Of a DNA stretch of 49,535 nucleotides, positions 34,314 to 43,623 are shown in pieces. Each line of letters begins with the position of its first letter. Position 1 is the stretch's first letter. The notes under the pieces were generated by a model that saw nothing but the letters and a program-made list of their open reading frames with translations, did no database searches and was not told where the DNA came from. The DNA is from Flammeovirgaceae bacterium (GTDB lineage: Bacteria > Bacteroidota > Bacteroidia > Cytophagales > Flammeovirgaceae), in assembly GCA_019634305.1 (NCBI GenBank), contig JAHQVQ010000022.1, positions 1 to 49,535 of the forward strand, read 5' to 3'. A program made the position numbers and the translations under genes.

Positions 34314-35462
34314 TTAAATACGGGTAACTCCGTTACCAATATTTACATGGTAAGCTCCCAATTGAATATCAAACTTTTTTAAATAAGCTTTGCTTACTTC
34401 ATTAATAAAATGTTCTGCATCTTTCTGCTTCACCAAGTTAATCGTGCAGCCTCCAAATCCTCCACCCATCAACCGGCTTCCTAAAATACAATCTTTATCT
34501 TTGGTAAAATCAACCAAAAAATCCAGTTCTTTACAACTGATTTCATATTCTACTCTCATTCCCTCATGAGCCTGATAAAGTAAATCTCCAGCTTTTGAAA
34601 AATCTGCCATATTCAGGGCTTCACAAAAAGCCAATACTCTTGCGTTTTCCTCCACTATATATTTACATCGTCTGTAAATTACTTCCTCAAACTCACTTTT
34701 ATACTTTTGCAGTATTTCCATTTCCACATCTCGCAAAGATTTAATTTCAGGATAATATTTTTGTAATAAAGCTACTCCATCCTCACATTGTTTCCTTCTT
34801 ACATTATACGCTGAGGAGGCCAATTCATGGGCAATATTAGTGTTACATAAAACAATAGTAAAATCACCCAAATCCAAGGGAAAGTATTCATATTCCAGAG
34901 ATCGGCAATCCAAACGAATAACCTTGTTCTCCTTCCCCATCATGCTGGTAAACTGATCCATAATTCCACACTTCACTCCAACATAATTGTGTTCTGCTTT
35001 CTGGGAACATTTTACTAATTCCAAACGGGAAAGTCCTAACTCAAAAATTTCATTAAGTCCGTAACTCAATCCGCATTCCAGCGCAGCAGATGAAGAAAGG
35101 CCTGCTCCCTGCGGTAAATTTCCAGTAAAAACACAGTCAAACCCTTTTGCAATTGCCCCTATTTTTGCCATCTCTGCCACCACTCCAATCACATAATTTC
35201 TCCAACCGCCAGAAGGAATGGCTTCTAATTCGGAAAGTTTAAATTCGTATAATTCCTTTTTGTCAATGGAATAGACTCTCGCTAAACCCTCTGAACTTCC
35301 TTTATTTATGGCAAAAGAAATGTATTTATCAATAGTTGCCGGCAATACAAAACCTTCATTATAATCAGTGTGCTCACCAATAAGATTAATTCGGCCAGGA
35401 GCCTTAAACTGATATTGGGGTAATTCATCAAACTGTGCTTCAAAAGCTTTTGAAATGATCAT
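34314..35462 (-). CDS. galK: Galactokinase
   Basis: A 382-residue GHMP-family kinase that phosphorylates galactose with ATP to galactose-1-phosphate, the substrate of the downstream GalT. Signature motifs are GRINLIGEHTDYNEGFVLP (about residues 24-42, galactose binding), QGAGLSSSAALECG (about 116-129, the ATP-binding loop), and RLMGGGFGGCTINLV (about 333-347). The conserved Asp base lies in GIMDQFTSM. It is the first gene of a galKT operon; no mutarotase, epimerase or transporter lies next to it, although a decayed glycoside-hydrolase-like gene is directly upstream. Confidence 0.97.
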   Translation of the reverse strand: MIISKAFEAQFDELPQYQFKAPGRINLIGEHTDYNEGFVLPATIDKYISFAINKGSSEGLARVYSIDKKELYEFKLSELEAIPSGGWRNYVIGVVAEMAKIGAIAKGFDCVFTGNLPQGAGLSSSAALECGLSYGLNEIFELGLSRLELVKCSQKAEHNYVGVKCGIMDQFTSMMGKENKVIRLDCRSLEYEYFPLDLGDFTIVLCNTNIAHELASSAYNVRRKQCEDGVALLQKYYPEIKSLRDVEMEILQKYKSEFEEVIYRRCKYIVEENARVLAFCEALNMADFSKAGDLLYQAHEGMRVEYEISCKELDFLVDFTKDKDCILGSRLMGGGFGGCTINLVKQKDAEHFINEVSKAYLKKFDIQLGAYHVNIGNGVTRI

Positions 35463-35755
35463 AAGGAATTATTCTATAATTAATAAACGTAAAAATAACG
35501 TTTAATTTCTTACAAACAATAGAGTAAATCCAAAAATTAAGGATCTTTTTTATTAAACCAAAGACTTTAAACAACTACTTTTGAATGGCAATTTTATTGA
35601 CTCGTATTATATTCTTCCACGATTTTAAGGTAAAATATATATATTTCCTCTGTAATTTCAACATTACCCAATTTTACATTTTTCTAACTGTTTAACTCTT
35701 GATCCATAACAATTTTCCCTAAGGTATCCCGGATTTCGATTCAATACTTTCATGA

Positions 35756-36278
35756 TCATGCCAAAACTTGGTCTTTCTTTGTATCCACAATTACATACAT
35801 GGCATCTTTAGGTAGAATAATGGAAAATCCCCCTTCGATAGACGTAACCGGAATCACCTTTTCCTCATAACCAGCTTCATCCAAAATTTTGGCAGATTTT
35901 ATTTTATCATTTTTGATAGTAATAGTCATCTGAGTATTTTGAGCTCTCCATGGCATTTTTCCGGTGTTGTCAATTCGGAATCTATCAACCTCATTTTCGC
36001 CAATTTTAAAGGTAGCTTTAGTTTCTTCAGTATCCACATCCATTATATTACTATTTGCTTTTTTAGGATAAACTCCCCCATGAAAATGAAACAGGATTAC
36101 ACCCATTTTTGCCAAAAACCTGGCATAATCTCCTAAATCATTATCAGTTAAATCTTTGGCAAAGCATCCTCCGTAAATTCATCGACAGGGTAATCCAAAG
36201 ACCAGGTAATTTGGGATTGTGAATATTGAGTAAAAAAGGAAAGTAGAATGATCGTAAGAATAGTTTTTCATTTATCAT
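35756..36278 (-). pseudogene. Remnant of a secreted glycoside-hydrolase-like protein
   Basis: Three frames are needed to read one protein. An Ile/Leu-rich signal peptide (KTILTIILLSFFTQYSQSQ) starts near 36271, followed by ITWSLDYPVDEFTEDALPK, then after another shift near 36160 by DLTDNDLGDYARFLAKMG and the intact 35756-36115 part ending LPKDAMYVIVDTKKDQVLA. The start (WSLDYPVD) and end (PWRAQNTQMTITIKN ... ILPKDAMYVIV) resemble the two ends of large Bacteroidota proteins with a glycoside-hydrolase TIM barrel, so the catalytic middle seems to have been deleted. The family match is from memory of such sequences and is moderate. Two single-base frameshifts in A-rich tracts support decay. It precedes galK, hinting at a lost galactan- or galactoside-degrading function. 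Confidence 0.55.
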
Positions 36279-36619
36279 ATTTAAACTAATGTGATTAGCA
36301 TTTTCTTCCCAGAAAGGCAAAAGTATTTTAAGACTTAAAGAATAAACCTTAGAAATTATCAAAAACCACTGATAGTTGGCGCTCACAGGATAAAAAAATT
36401 TAATCACAATCTAAATATCAAAGTAATGCGAAATTTTAAACCATACTTCTTGTTTTTTATGGTATAATATTTTTTTTATTTTTAAATAAGTTTCTATATT
36501 ATTTTTCACAATAACAAAAGGGTCTAAAATTCGATCTCAAAATTTTCTTTTTTTAAATCCTAAAAACTGAATAAATAAACAGAACAAAAAAAATAGAAAT
36601 TAAACACCAGATTTAATTT

Positions 36620-37705
36620 CTATTTCTTACCCAACACCTCAAAGACAAAGATTTTTTCCTTTTTACCTTTAACAGCAACTGGTTCCCATGCTTTGGTTTC
36701 AAATTGGTGACCTACTTTTTTAAATACACTTTCACTAATTAAAATAGAATTTGGAATGTCTTTAGTTAGCATTTCAATTCTTTTCCCAGTGTTCACAGTA
36801 TCTCCAGTAACAGAATATTCGATTTTATCTTCAGAGCCCAGATTCCCGGCTACAACTTCTCCCGAATTAACTCCAATGCCTACACTTACAGGCAATTTAA
36901 GATGCTCTTCATGTGCAGCATTGATTTCCTTGAGCTTCTGCATCATTTCCAATGCACAAAGCACAGCATTCTCCTCATTGTTCGGATAGGCAACTGGAGC
37001 TCCAAAACCGGCAAAAATCTCATCTCCTACAAACTGATTCACTACTCCATTATATTTTTTTATGACCTCTGTCATCATGGAATAATAAGAGTTTAAAAAT
37101 GATACGACATGCTTCGGCATCATTTCTTCACTCATGCTGGTAAATCCCCTGATATCACAAAATAGCACAGATATATCTCTTACCTCTCCCTCAAAAATAG
37201 AATCCTCAGTATCGTTCAAAGCCTTTTGTACTACTTGCTCGGGGACAAACTTCATAAATAATTTCAGGATCCGCTCTTGTTCATTTACTTTATGCTGAAG
37301 TTCATCTACCAACTGCTTGTTTTTACTTTGTAGAAAATAAAGCGTTTTGGCATTTTCAATGGTCATTCTTAACTCATTTTCATCCCATGGTTTCGAGATA
37401 TATCGAAAAACCTTTCCCTTATTTATGGCATCGATAATGGCTTCTATATCACTAAATCCGGTTAATATCATTCGAATGGCATCCGGATAAATAGGGACAA
37501 CTTTTTCCAAAAATTGAACACCTGTCATTTCAGGCATTCTTTGATCAGTAATGATTAAATGAACGACATTATCTTTCAATAAATCCATAGCCTCATTTCC
37601 ACTTATTGCAGTCAGAACTTTAAATTCTCTTCGGAAAGCGGCCTTAAATGATATTAAGTTTTGTTGTTCATCATCTACATAAAGTATCGTAAAATTCTTG
37701 TCCAT
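36620..37705 (-). CDS. Response regulator with adenylate cyclase output domain
   Basis: A 361-residue signalling protein. Residues about 5-120 are a receiver domain with acidic pocket Asp11/Asp12, phospho-acceptor Asp54 (IITDQRMP) and Lys105 (SKPW). A coiled linker (about 120-150) leads to a class III nucleotide cyclase domain (about 170-360): metal-binding Asp184 (FCDIRGF) and Asp228 (VGDEIF), transition-state Asn305 and Arg309 (VNTGKRIE), and Lys294/Ser298 at the purine-recognising positions (KIEYSVTGD), where Lys with Thr or Asp is the adenylate-cyclase pattern. Phosphorylation should control cAMP synthesis. No sensor kinase gene is adjacent, so the partner is unlinked. It stands alone on the minus strand. 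Confidence 0.93.
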   Translation of the reverse strand: MDKNFTILYVDDEQQNLISFKAAFRREFKVLTAISGNEAMDLLKDNVVHLIITDQRMPEMTGVQFLEKVVPIYPDAIRMILTGFSDIEAIIDAINKGKVFRYISKPWDENELRMTIENAKTLYFLQSKNKQLVDELQHKVNEQERILKLFMKFVPEQVVQKALNDTEDSIFEGEVRDISVLFCDIRGFTSMSEEMMPKHVVSFLNSYYSMMTEVIKKYNGVVNQFVGDEIFAGFGAPVAYPNNEENAVLCALEMMQKLKEINAAHEEHLKLPVSVGIGVNSGEVVAGNLGSEDKIEYSVTGDTVNTGKRIEMLTKDIPNSILISESVFKKVGHQFETKAWEPVAVKGKKEKIFVFEVLGKK

Positions 37706-38024
37706 TTAATATTTTTGATAGTCAACAACACTAATAAATTTCTTTTCTAAAAAGTTAGCTAAAGGTAGTTATTAAGCACAAGTACTTGTTTTAATATTGA
37801 GGAATTCCACCTCTTTATCAATCGTTTGTAGCAAAGCTAAAAATGTTTATTTTAGTTCCCTTTCTTAAATAAGCACTTTTAAAATTAAATATACGAGTAA
37901 AGGAATATTAAAGTAAATTTTTTCAGGCAAAAAATCTAAAAAATTAAAGTAATTTTAATGGAATAATATTTTTTAACCTACTTAATTTGAGACAGTTGTA
38001 TTTAAAGTATCCTTTTCTATTTGT
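37706..38024. other. Intergenic region, no feature seen
   Basis: AT-rich spacer between the cyclase gene and the hydrolase gene. No ORF, strong hairpin or promoter consensus stands out. Confidence 0.5.
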
Positions 38025-38942
38025 CTAGTTGGAATTTTTTGTAACTCTTATATTTTCTAATTCTTCAAGACTCTTATAAATAGCTTCATAAATTAATTCT
38101 GGATTATTCCAGGGAATTAAATGTCCCATATCTTTTCTTGTCACCATTTCCAAAGGAGCATTTGTTATCATTTTTTCAGCAAAAGCAGCATTTTCGAATG
38201 GGACAAGTTTATCTTTTTCACCATGGATATGGATTGTAGGGACTTTAACCTTATTCCATAAAGGAAGCATGTTAGTAAGTTCTTCTACATGGGAAAGTTT
38301 TTCATAGTTTGAAACTCTTAAGGTAACAGGAACCATCCATCTAAATAAAAACCAATCTGCTGGATATGAAATCCAAAAAATCTTTTCATGCTCAGGATCA
38401 ATAGCGGGTGCAGCCATCACCAAAGCACCTACCTGCTCAGGAAAATCCATAGCCATTCTGGCTACAATAGGACCTCCATAAGAATGGCCAACCAAAACAG
38501 CAGGTTTACCTGATTTATTGGTTTCTAAAATAGGTTGTATCATGGCGGCTTGCTTTTTAATAGATGTTTCATGATCACCAAACCCTGAATATCCATAACC
38601 CGGTCTATCAACTGAGACCAATCTAGCTTTTGAGGCAATTGCACTATCTGAAACAAAATCAATGAAAGCATCCAAGGATCCCGGAGCTCCATGAACAAAC
38701 AACACCAATGGCAATGTATCTGCTCCTACAGAAAGGTAATTAATAGTTCTCTCCTGGACTGTGTATTGGTCTAATTCGGGCTGAACCGGTTTCCCTTCAA
38801 AATACTTATTTAGTTTTTCTTCACTCATCCTGAATTGAAGACAGCTACTGATTAGTTCAGGCATTAATACGAATAGCATAAAACCTAGTAATTTTAATTT
38901 ATGCTTTTTAATTATGTTAGTAATTTTTAGATTTGTCATCAC
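38025..38942 (-). CDS. Alpha/beta hydrolase, probable lipoprotein
   Basis: A 305-residue hydrolase. The N-terminus has a basic stretch, a hydrophobic core and ISSC (about residues 31-34), an acceptable lipobox, so the mature protein may be a lipoprotein in the periplasm or at the surface. LFVHGAPGS (about 82-90) is the oxyanion motif, GHSYGGP (about 151-157) the nucleophile elbow, GEKDKLVPF (about 240-248) carries the acid, and MGHLIPW (about 276-282) the catalytic His. The fold suits esterase, epoxide hydrolase or peptidase roles; the substrate is not evident. The gene is monocistronic; the terC gene upstream is on the same strand with about 115 bases between. Confidence 0.88.
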   Translation of the reverse strand: MMTNLKITNIIKKHKLKLLGFMLFVLMPELISSCLQFRMSEEKLNKYFEGKPVQPELDQYTVQERTINYLSVGADTLPLVLFVHGAPGSLDAFIDFVSDSAIASKARLVSVDRPGYGYSGFGDHETSIKKQAAMIQPILETNKSGKPAVLVGHSYGGPIVARMAMDFPEQVGALVMAAPAIDPEHEKIFWISYPADWFLFRWMVPVTLRVSNYEKLSHVEELTNMLPLWNKVKVPTIHIHGEKDKLVPFENAAFAEKMITNAPLEMVTRKDMGHLIPWNNPELIYEAIYKSLEELENIRVTKNSN

Positions 38943-39056
38943 AGCAATACTAACAACCAGGATAGAAATTTTAGTTCAGAGAAATATAAAAATTTAGGCA
39001 TAAAAAAGCCTTGACTTTAGAAAAAACCAGGGTATTGATAAAATGAATTAAAATTT

Positions 39057-40031
39057 TTAGGCGGCCTTATTTTCTCCATCAACTATAGGTGGAATTTCAT
39101 TTTTAATATCTAATTCTATAGGTTCAACTTTTTGTGGCAAAAGTAGTGAAATTATTACTGATAAAGTCAATATTCCCCCAACGACACCCAGTGCTATTAA
39201 AACAGGCATATGGTAATAATCAGCAATTAGTATTTTGGTCCCAATGAATGCCAGAATCGTAGCCAATCCATATTTTAAATAATGAAATAAATTCATTATC
39301 CCAGATAAAGCGAAATACAAAGACCTTAGGCCTAATATGGCAAAAATATTCGATGTAAAGACTATAAAAGGATCCTTAGAAACAGCCAGGATTGCAGGTA
39401 TAGAATCCATTGCAAAAATCACATCAGTTGTTTCAATTAAGAAAACTACCACGAAAAGCGGGGTTGCATGCAACACACTATTTATCTTTACAAAGAATTT
39501 ATCATCATGCAATTTATTGGTAATAGGGAAAAACTTTCTAATAAGTTTAATTGCAATACTTTTTTCAGGCTCAAATTCTTTCTCTTTTTGGAACATTAAT
39601 TTTAAACCTGCAAAAATCAAAAATCCTCCCAGAAAATATAAGGCAAAATGGAATTGTTCTATCAACTTCACACCTGCAAAAATGAATATTGCTCTGGAAA
39701 CTAATGCTCCTAAAACACCCCAAAAAAGCACTTTATGTTGGTATTTTCCGGGAATTCTGAAATAAGAAAAAATCACTAAAAACACGAACAGATTATCTAC
39801 ACTTAATGATTTCTCTATTAAATAACCCGTAAGAAATTCAAGAGCCATCGTCTGGCCTTTCCAAAAATAAATAAGAGCATTAAAAGCAAGGGCAAGAGCA
39901 ATCCAAAATCCACTCCAGAGCAATGCGTCCTTTACTTTTACTTCTTTTTTCTTTCTATTGAACACGAACAAATCCAGTAAAAGCATTACAAGGACAAAAC
40001 CGTTGAAAAGGATCCAATAAATTAGAGGCAT
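39057..40031 (-). CDS. TerC family membrane protein
   Basis: A 324-residue protein with about nine membrane helices. The two diagnostic acidic motifs are present: EKSLSVDNLFVF (about residues 72-83) and ETTDVIFAMDSIPA (about 200-213). TerC/Alx proteins are manganese or metal-ion exporters, some supplying metal to secreted enzymes at the membrane; others are linked to tellurite resistance. No ter genes are nearby, so a manganese-homeostasis role is more likely than tellurite resistance. The gene starts MPLIYWILFNGF and ends in a short charged tail. Confidence 0.93.
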   Translation of the reverse strand: MPLIYWILFNGFVLVMLLLDLFVFNRKKKEVKVKDALLWSGFWIALALAFNALIYFWKGQTMALEFLTGYLIEKSLSVDNLFVFLVIFSYFRIPGKYQHKVLFWGVLGALVSRAIFIFAGVKLIEQFHFALYFLGGFLIFAGLKLMFQKEKEFEPEKSIAIKLIRKFFPITNKLHDDKFFVKINSVLHATPLFVVVFLIETTDVIFAMDSIPAILAVSKDPFIVFTSNIFAILGLRSLYFALSGIMNLFHYLKYGLATILAFIGTKILIADYYHMPVLIALGVVGGILTLSVIISLLLPQKVEPIELDIKNEIPPIVDGENKAA

Positions 40032-40818
40032 TTTAATGTTTTTTGGGTGCTTGGTAATAATCTTTTAAAATTACTATCCTTTGAAAGATAATAATGGTCT
40101 TTTATTGTGCTATTCAGCGCTTAAATGAAGCTTCCCTAACCAAAACAAACCATTTAACTTACTGATTTGCAACTACTATACGAATAATATCCAAAAAGTT
40201 ACTTAGTATTCATAAAAGGGTTCAATAATTTTTAGGTTCCTTTATCAGAATATGAGTATTTATTTTTTGCCTATTCAAGATGCCATTCCGGATGAAGAAG
40301 GAGATTTATCAGCAATTCCAACCCGAGGTGAATTTGTAGCATACGAATACAACTGGAACCCAAGAGTTTATTCATCATAATTTTTGAAGGGATTCATATC
40401 AAAAACACAGAGGATCAACCAGCAAATAGTTACAGATCAAGTGAATATTCGAGTATTAATACATTTCTCCTATGCCTTCCTAACCTACAATTTAGCACTG
40501 AGGTAGTTTGGGGAAGAAGCCAAAACAAAAATAGAGCCTCTGGTCATACACAAATGTCTCAGCTCATGGCCTGATTTAGTTTTTAGACCAAAACATTCTT
40601 GGCTTTCATTCCTATAATTTTTTAAAAATTGAATAAGATACTGTAATAAAATTTAGCATTCCATTTTTTTAATTTAAAAAATGTATAAATTTGGTTACTA
40701 GAGTTTAAATCATTTATTTATTAAAATCATTAAAACACAACAAACTGATTATCAGATATAACAATCCAATTATCTGAGACTATTCATAATCAAATTTGTT
40801 TTATCTAAAAGAATTCAT
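40032..40818. other. Intergenic region between terC and phoH with a porin remnant
   Basis: The two genes diverge. The central part (40252-40574) holds a decayed outer-membrane protein fragment, listed separately. The rest is AT-rich with no ORF; the last 150 bases should contain the phoH promoter but no clear consensus was seen. Confidence 0.5.
40252..40574 (+). pseudogene. C-terminal fragment of an outer-membrane porin-like protein
   Basis: From an ATG the frame reads DEEGDLSAIPTRGEFVAYEY and NWNPRVYSS, then a stop; after a -1 shift at about 40377 it continues IIFEGIHIKNTEDQPANSYR, SINTF, LQFSTEVVWGRSQNK and NRASGHTQMS. Alternating aromatic strands and the VVWGR.QNK..ASGH pattern resemble the C-terminal strands of porin-type barrel proteins (DcaP/DUF-type trimeric porins). 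The N-terminal two thirds are absent and the last strand is broken. This is a remnant; the family name is a moderate guess. Confidence 0.55.
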
Positions 40819-41760
40819 TTGGTAGAAAAAGTAATAAAACTAGAAAACATCTCCCTTGTAGATTTTTTAGGTGTAGATAATATAAACCTTAAAGAAATAT
40901 CCTCAGCTTTCCCAAAAAGCAAAATCATTTCAAGGGGCAATGAGATCAGAATACAGGGATCAAATCCGGAAATCCTAAAAATTAATAACACTTTCAATGA
41001 CCTAATCGAACATTATAAAAAGTTCGGCAAGGTTACTACAGATAACGTGTTAAATTATGTTGAAAAAGAAGGCAAGGATTTCAGTTTATTATTACAAGAA
41101 GACACTCTGATTTATGGAGCCAAGGGATTAGCAATCCGCCCAAAAACTGAAAACCAAAGTAAATTAGTTGCCTCTTCCAGAAAAAATGATTTAATCTTTG
41201 CCATAGGTCCTGCAGGAACTGGAAAAACTTATATTGCTGTTGCTCTTGCAGTAAAAGCACTTAAAAATAAGGTTGTGAAAAAATTGATTATCACCAGACC
41301 AGCCGTAGAAGCAGGGGAAAACTTAGGTTTCCTCCCAGGTGATTTGAAAGAAAAAATCGATCCTTATCTTAGGCCTATTTACGATGCCTTATACGATATG
41401 ATTCCCTCTGAAAAACTAAAGTATTACCTGGAACATAACGTGATAGAAATTGCTCCTTTGGCTTATATGCGAGGACGGACACTTAACAATGCGTTTATTC
41501 TTTTGGACGAGGCGCAAAACACCACCACCATGCAGATGAAAATGTTCCTTACTAGAATGGGTCCAGAATCTAAAATGATTATTACTGGGGACATTTCCCA
41601 GGTAGATCTACCCAGGAACATGGCTTCTGGGTTGGTAGAATCGGTAAAAGTGCTAGATGACGTTGAAGGTATAAGTATAATTAGACTCTCCGGAAAAGAT
41701 GTCATTCGGCACCGGTTAGTTAAAAATATTATTGCAGCCTATGATAAATTACAAAAATAA
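40819..41760 (+). CDS. PhoH family ATPase
   Basis: A 313-residue P-loop protein of the PhoH/YbeZ type. Walker A is GPAGTGKT (residues 130-137), followed by ITRPAVEAGENLGFLPGD, RGRTLNNAFILLDEAQN (Walker B, about residue 232) and ITGDISQVDLPRN (about 255-267), all family-diagnostic. The N-terminal about 110 residues form the usual domain preceding the ATPase. The start is taken as a TTG, since no in-frame ATG matches the family's expected N-terminus. PhoH proteins are linked to RNA metabolism and, in many genomes, to the endonuclease YbeY; ybeY is not adjacent here. A weak terminator shared with the convergent regulator gene follows. Confidence 0.94.
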   Translation: MVEKVIKLENISLVDFLGVDNINLKEISSAFPKSKIISRGNEIRIQGSNPEILKINNTFNDLIEHYKKFGKVTTDNVLNYVEKEGKDFSLLLQEDTLIYGAKGLAIRPKTENQSKLVASSRKNDLIFAIGPAGTGKTYIAVALAVKALKNKVVKKLIITRPAVEAGENLGFLPGDLKEKIDPYLRPIYDALYDMIPSEKLKYYLEHNVIEIAPLAYMRGRTLNNAFILLDEAQNTTTMQMKMFLTRMGPESKMIITGDISQVDLPRNMASGLVESVKVLDDVEGISIIRLSGKDVIRHRLVKNIIAAYDKLQK

Positions 41761-41789
41761 AAAGCTCGAATTGTGGCTTTTTATTTTTG
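41759..41789. terminator. Weak bidirectional terminator after phoH
   Basis: AAAAAGC and GCTTTTT form a stem of 7-8 bp with a T-run on both strands. It lies directly at the phoH stop and 23 bases before the stop codon of the convergent regulator gene. Confidence 0.55.
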
Positions 41790-41811
41790 TTCACTTTCCA
41801 AATATCTAGCT

Positions 41812-43218
41812 TTAAGCTTCAATTCCATAAAGCTTCAACTTATTATATAGCGTTTTTCGATCGATATTCAATAATCGAGCGGCTTTGGACTTATTATATC
41901 TTACTTTTTCCAGTGTTTTAATAATAACTTCTTTTTCATTCTTACCAAGTACCTCCTTCAGATCAGTTTCATCTTGGGCTGGACTAATCACCTTTACTTC
42001 ATCATTTACATGATCATACAAATTGGGAGTAACAATTTCGGATGGAAGTGCTTCAATTTGAACCTCATCAGAATCAGTTAATAAAACAGCTCTTCTGATT
42101 ACATTTTTCATCTCCCTTAAATTTCCCGGCCACAAATATTCATGAATTTTATCAAAAACTTCCTTTGAAAATCCTTTCACATTCTTTTTTAACTCAGAAT
42201 TAGAAAGCCTCAGAAAATGTTTGGCAAATAGGGCAATGTCCTTATCCCTGGACCTAAGCGCAGGAACCGTAATTTTAAATTCATTCAGTCGGTGATAAAG
42301 ATCTTCTCTGAAACTCCCCTGTCGAGCCGCTTTTGCCAAATCTTCATTAGTTGCAGCAATTATTCTTACATCTACCTTTTCATCTTTATTACTTCCTATT
42401 TTTCTAACCATTCCTTCCTGAATCGCCCTTAGTAATTTTACCTGGATTTCGTAAGTTAAATTCCCAATCTCATCTAGAAAAAGAGTCCCACCATTTGCTG
42501 CTTGAAATTGCCCCAGCTTATCTTGAAGAGCTCCAGTAAAGGCTCCTTTTAAATGCCCAAACAGCTCGCTACCAGCCAATTCTTCAGAAAGAGCACCGCA
42601 ATCAATAGCCTGAAAAGGCTTATCAGCACGATCACTTTTTTGATGTATCATCCGGGAAACATATTCTTTTCCAGTTCCACTTTCTCCTTCAATTATAACT
42701 GATAAATTGGTTGGAGCAACTAAATCAATATATTTTTGAATTTCAGCAGCATGGGTACTTTCCCCTTGAATAAATTTAAAGTTCCCATTCTTGGCTAAAG
42801 TTAATGGCTTATTTTGAGTTACTTTTGATTCATTTACTAATCCAGCATTGGATTTAGATTTATCTGCAAGAGCATCTCTGATGGTAAGCAGCATCTCATC
42901 TGGGTTTATCGGCTTGGTGAGGTATTCATAAGCCCCCATTTGTATGGCCTTTATCGCAGTTCGAATATTAGCATAAGAAGTCATCAAAATTACAGGCTGA
43001 TGAGGGTTTTTCCCCTTTATTTCTTTTAAAAGGTCAATTCCAGTCATATCAGGTAGCCTAAAATCAATTAAAATAACATCAAAGCTTTCTAACTTCATCG
43101 CTTCAAGACAGGACTTACCTAATAATACTTCTTTAGCATCAAAGTTATTTTTGTTTAAAAATTTCTTTAACATCAACCCAAATGTAGGGTCATCATCAAC
43201 AATTAATATCTTTAACAT
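41812..43218 (-). CDS. Sigma-54-dependent response regulator (NtrC type)
   Basis: A 468-residue transcription activator with three domains. The receiver (about 1-120) has DDD at 8-10 and phospho-acceptor Asp52 (IDFRLPD), with Lys102 in TKPIN. The AAA+ domain (about 150-385) has Walker A GESGTGKE (178-185), the sigma-54-contacting GAFTGA loop (225-230) and Walker B GTLFLDE (244-250). The C-terminal Fis-type helix-turn-helix is KSKAARLLNIDRKTLYNKL (about 446-464). It should bind upstream sites and open sigma-54 promoters when phosphorylated. No histidine kinase gene is adjacent, and no convincing sigma-54 promoter was found in the window, so targets and signal are unknown. Confidence 0.96.
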   Translation of the reverse strand: MLKILIVDDDPTFGLMLKKFLNKNNFDAKEVLLGKSCLEAMKLESFDVILIDFRLPDMTGIDLLKEIKGKNPHQPVILMTSYANIRTAIKAIQMGAYEYLTKPINPDEMLLTIRDALADKSKSNAGLVNESKVTQNKPLTLAKNGNFKFIQGESTHAAEIQKYIDLVAPTNLSVIIEGESGTGKEYVSRMIHQKSDRADKPFQAIDCGALSEELAGSELFGHLKGAFTGALQDKLGQFQAANGGTLFLDEIGNLTYEIQVKLLRAIQEGMVRKIGSNKDEKVDVRIIAATNEDLAKAARQGSFREDLYHRLNEFKITVPALRSRDKDIALFAKHFLRLSNSELKKNVKGFSKEVFDKIHEYLWPGNLREMKNVIRRAVLLTDSDEVQIEALPSEIVTPNLYDHVNDEVKVISPAQDETDLKEVLGKNEKEVIIKTLEKVRYNKSKAARLLNIDRKTLYNKLKLYGIEA

Positions 43219-43623
43219 TTAGATTAATTTTATGCTCCTAATATTAGGGTATTTGTCCCTTGCTAGTTGATAAACCTGTTTTCTAAATTTAGATAAGATG
43301 ATTCTTTATTTATTCCACCTTTTAATTTTCAATCTATTTTACCAAGTCTTGATTTTTAAAAATTAGCATTAAAAGCTATTTCCTGGAAAGTACTTGGAAA
43401 TAAGGTTCAAGTTAATGAAAACAGTTAAAATTTCATCAAATGTAAATATAGATATTTTAAAAAAAAGAAGCCGAGATATTAAATCTCGGCTCTTTTAATC
43501 GCTGGTTGTCTGTATGGAGCTTAATCCTAAATATTTTCTAGTTGATTAGCCATGCTATGCTAAAGGCAACTTCTGATATATTATTTTTTTAGATATTAAT
43601 TAGAAGAAATAAAAAAGTATTGG
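43219..43623. other. Intergenic region with a terminator
   Basis: No ORF of note. Apart from the terminator at 43459-43491 it is AT-rich sequence that should hold the promoter of the sigma-54 regulator gene. Confidence 0.5.
43459..43491 (-). terminator. Terminator after the coiled-coil lipoprotein gene
   Basis: AGCCGAGAT and ATCTCGGCT form a perfect 9-bp stem with a five-base loop; the minus strand continues into eight T within three bases. The plus strand has CTTTTAAT, so it may work weakly in that direction as well. It lies about 130 bases after the stop codon. Confidence 0.85.

Noticed and set aside
39057-40031. Tellurite resistance cluster
   Set aside because: TerC stands alone without terA, terB, terD or terE, so metal-ion export is the safer reading.
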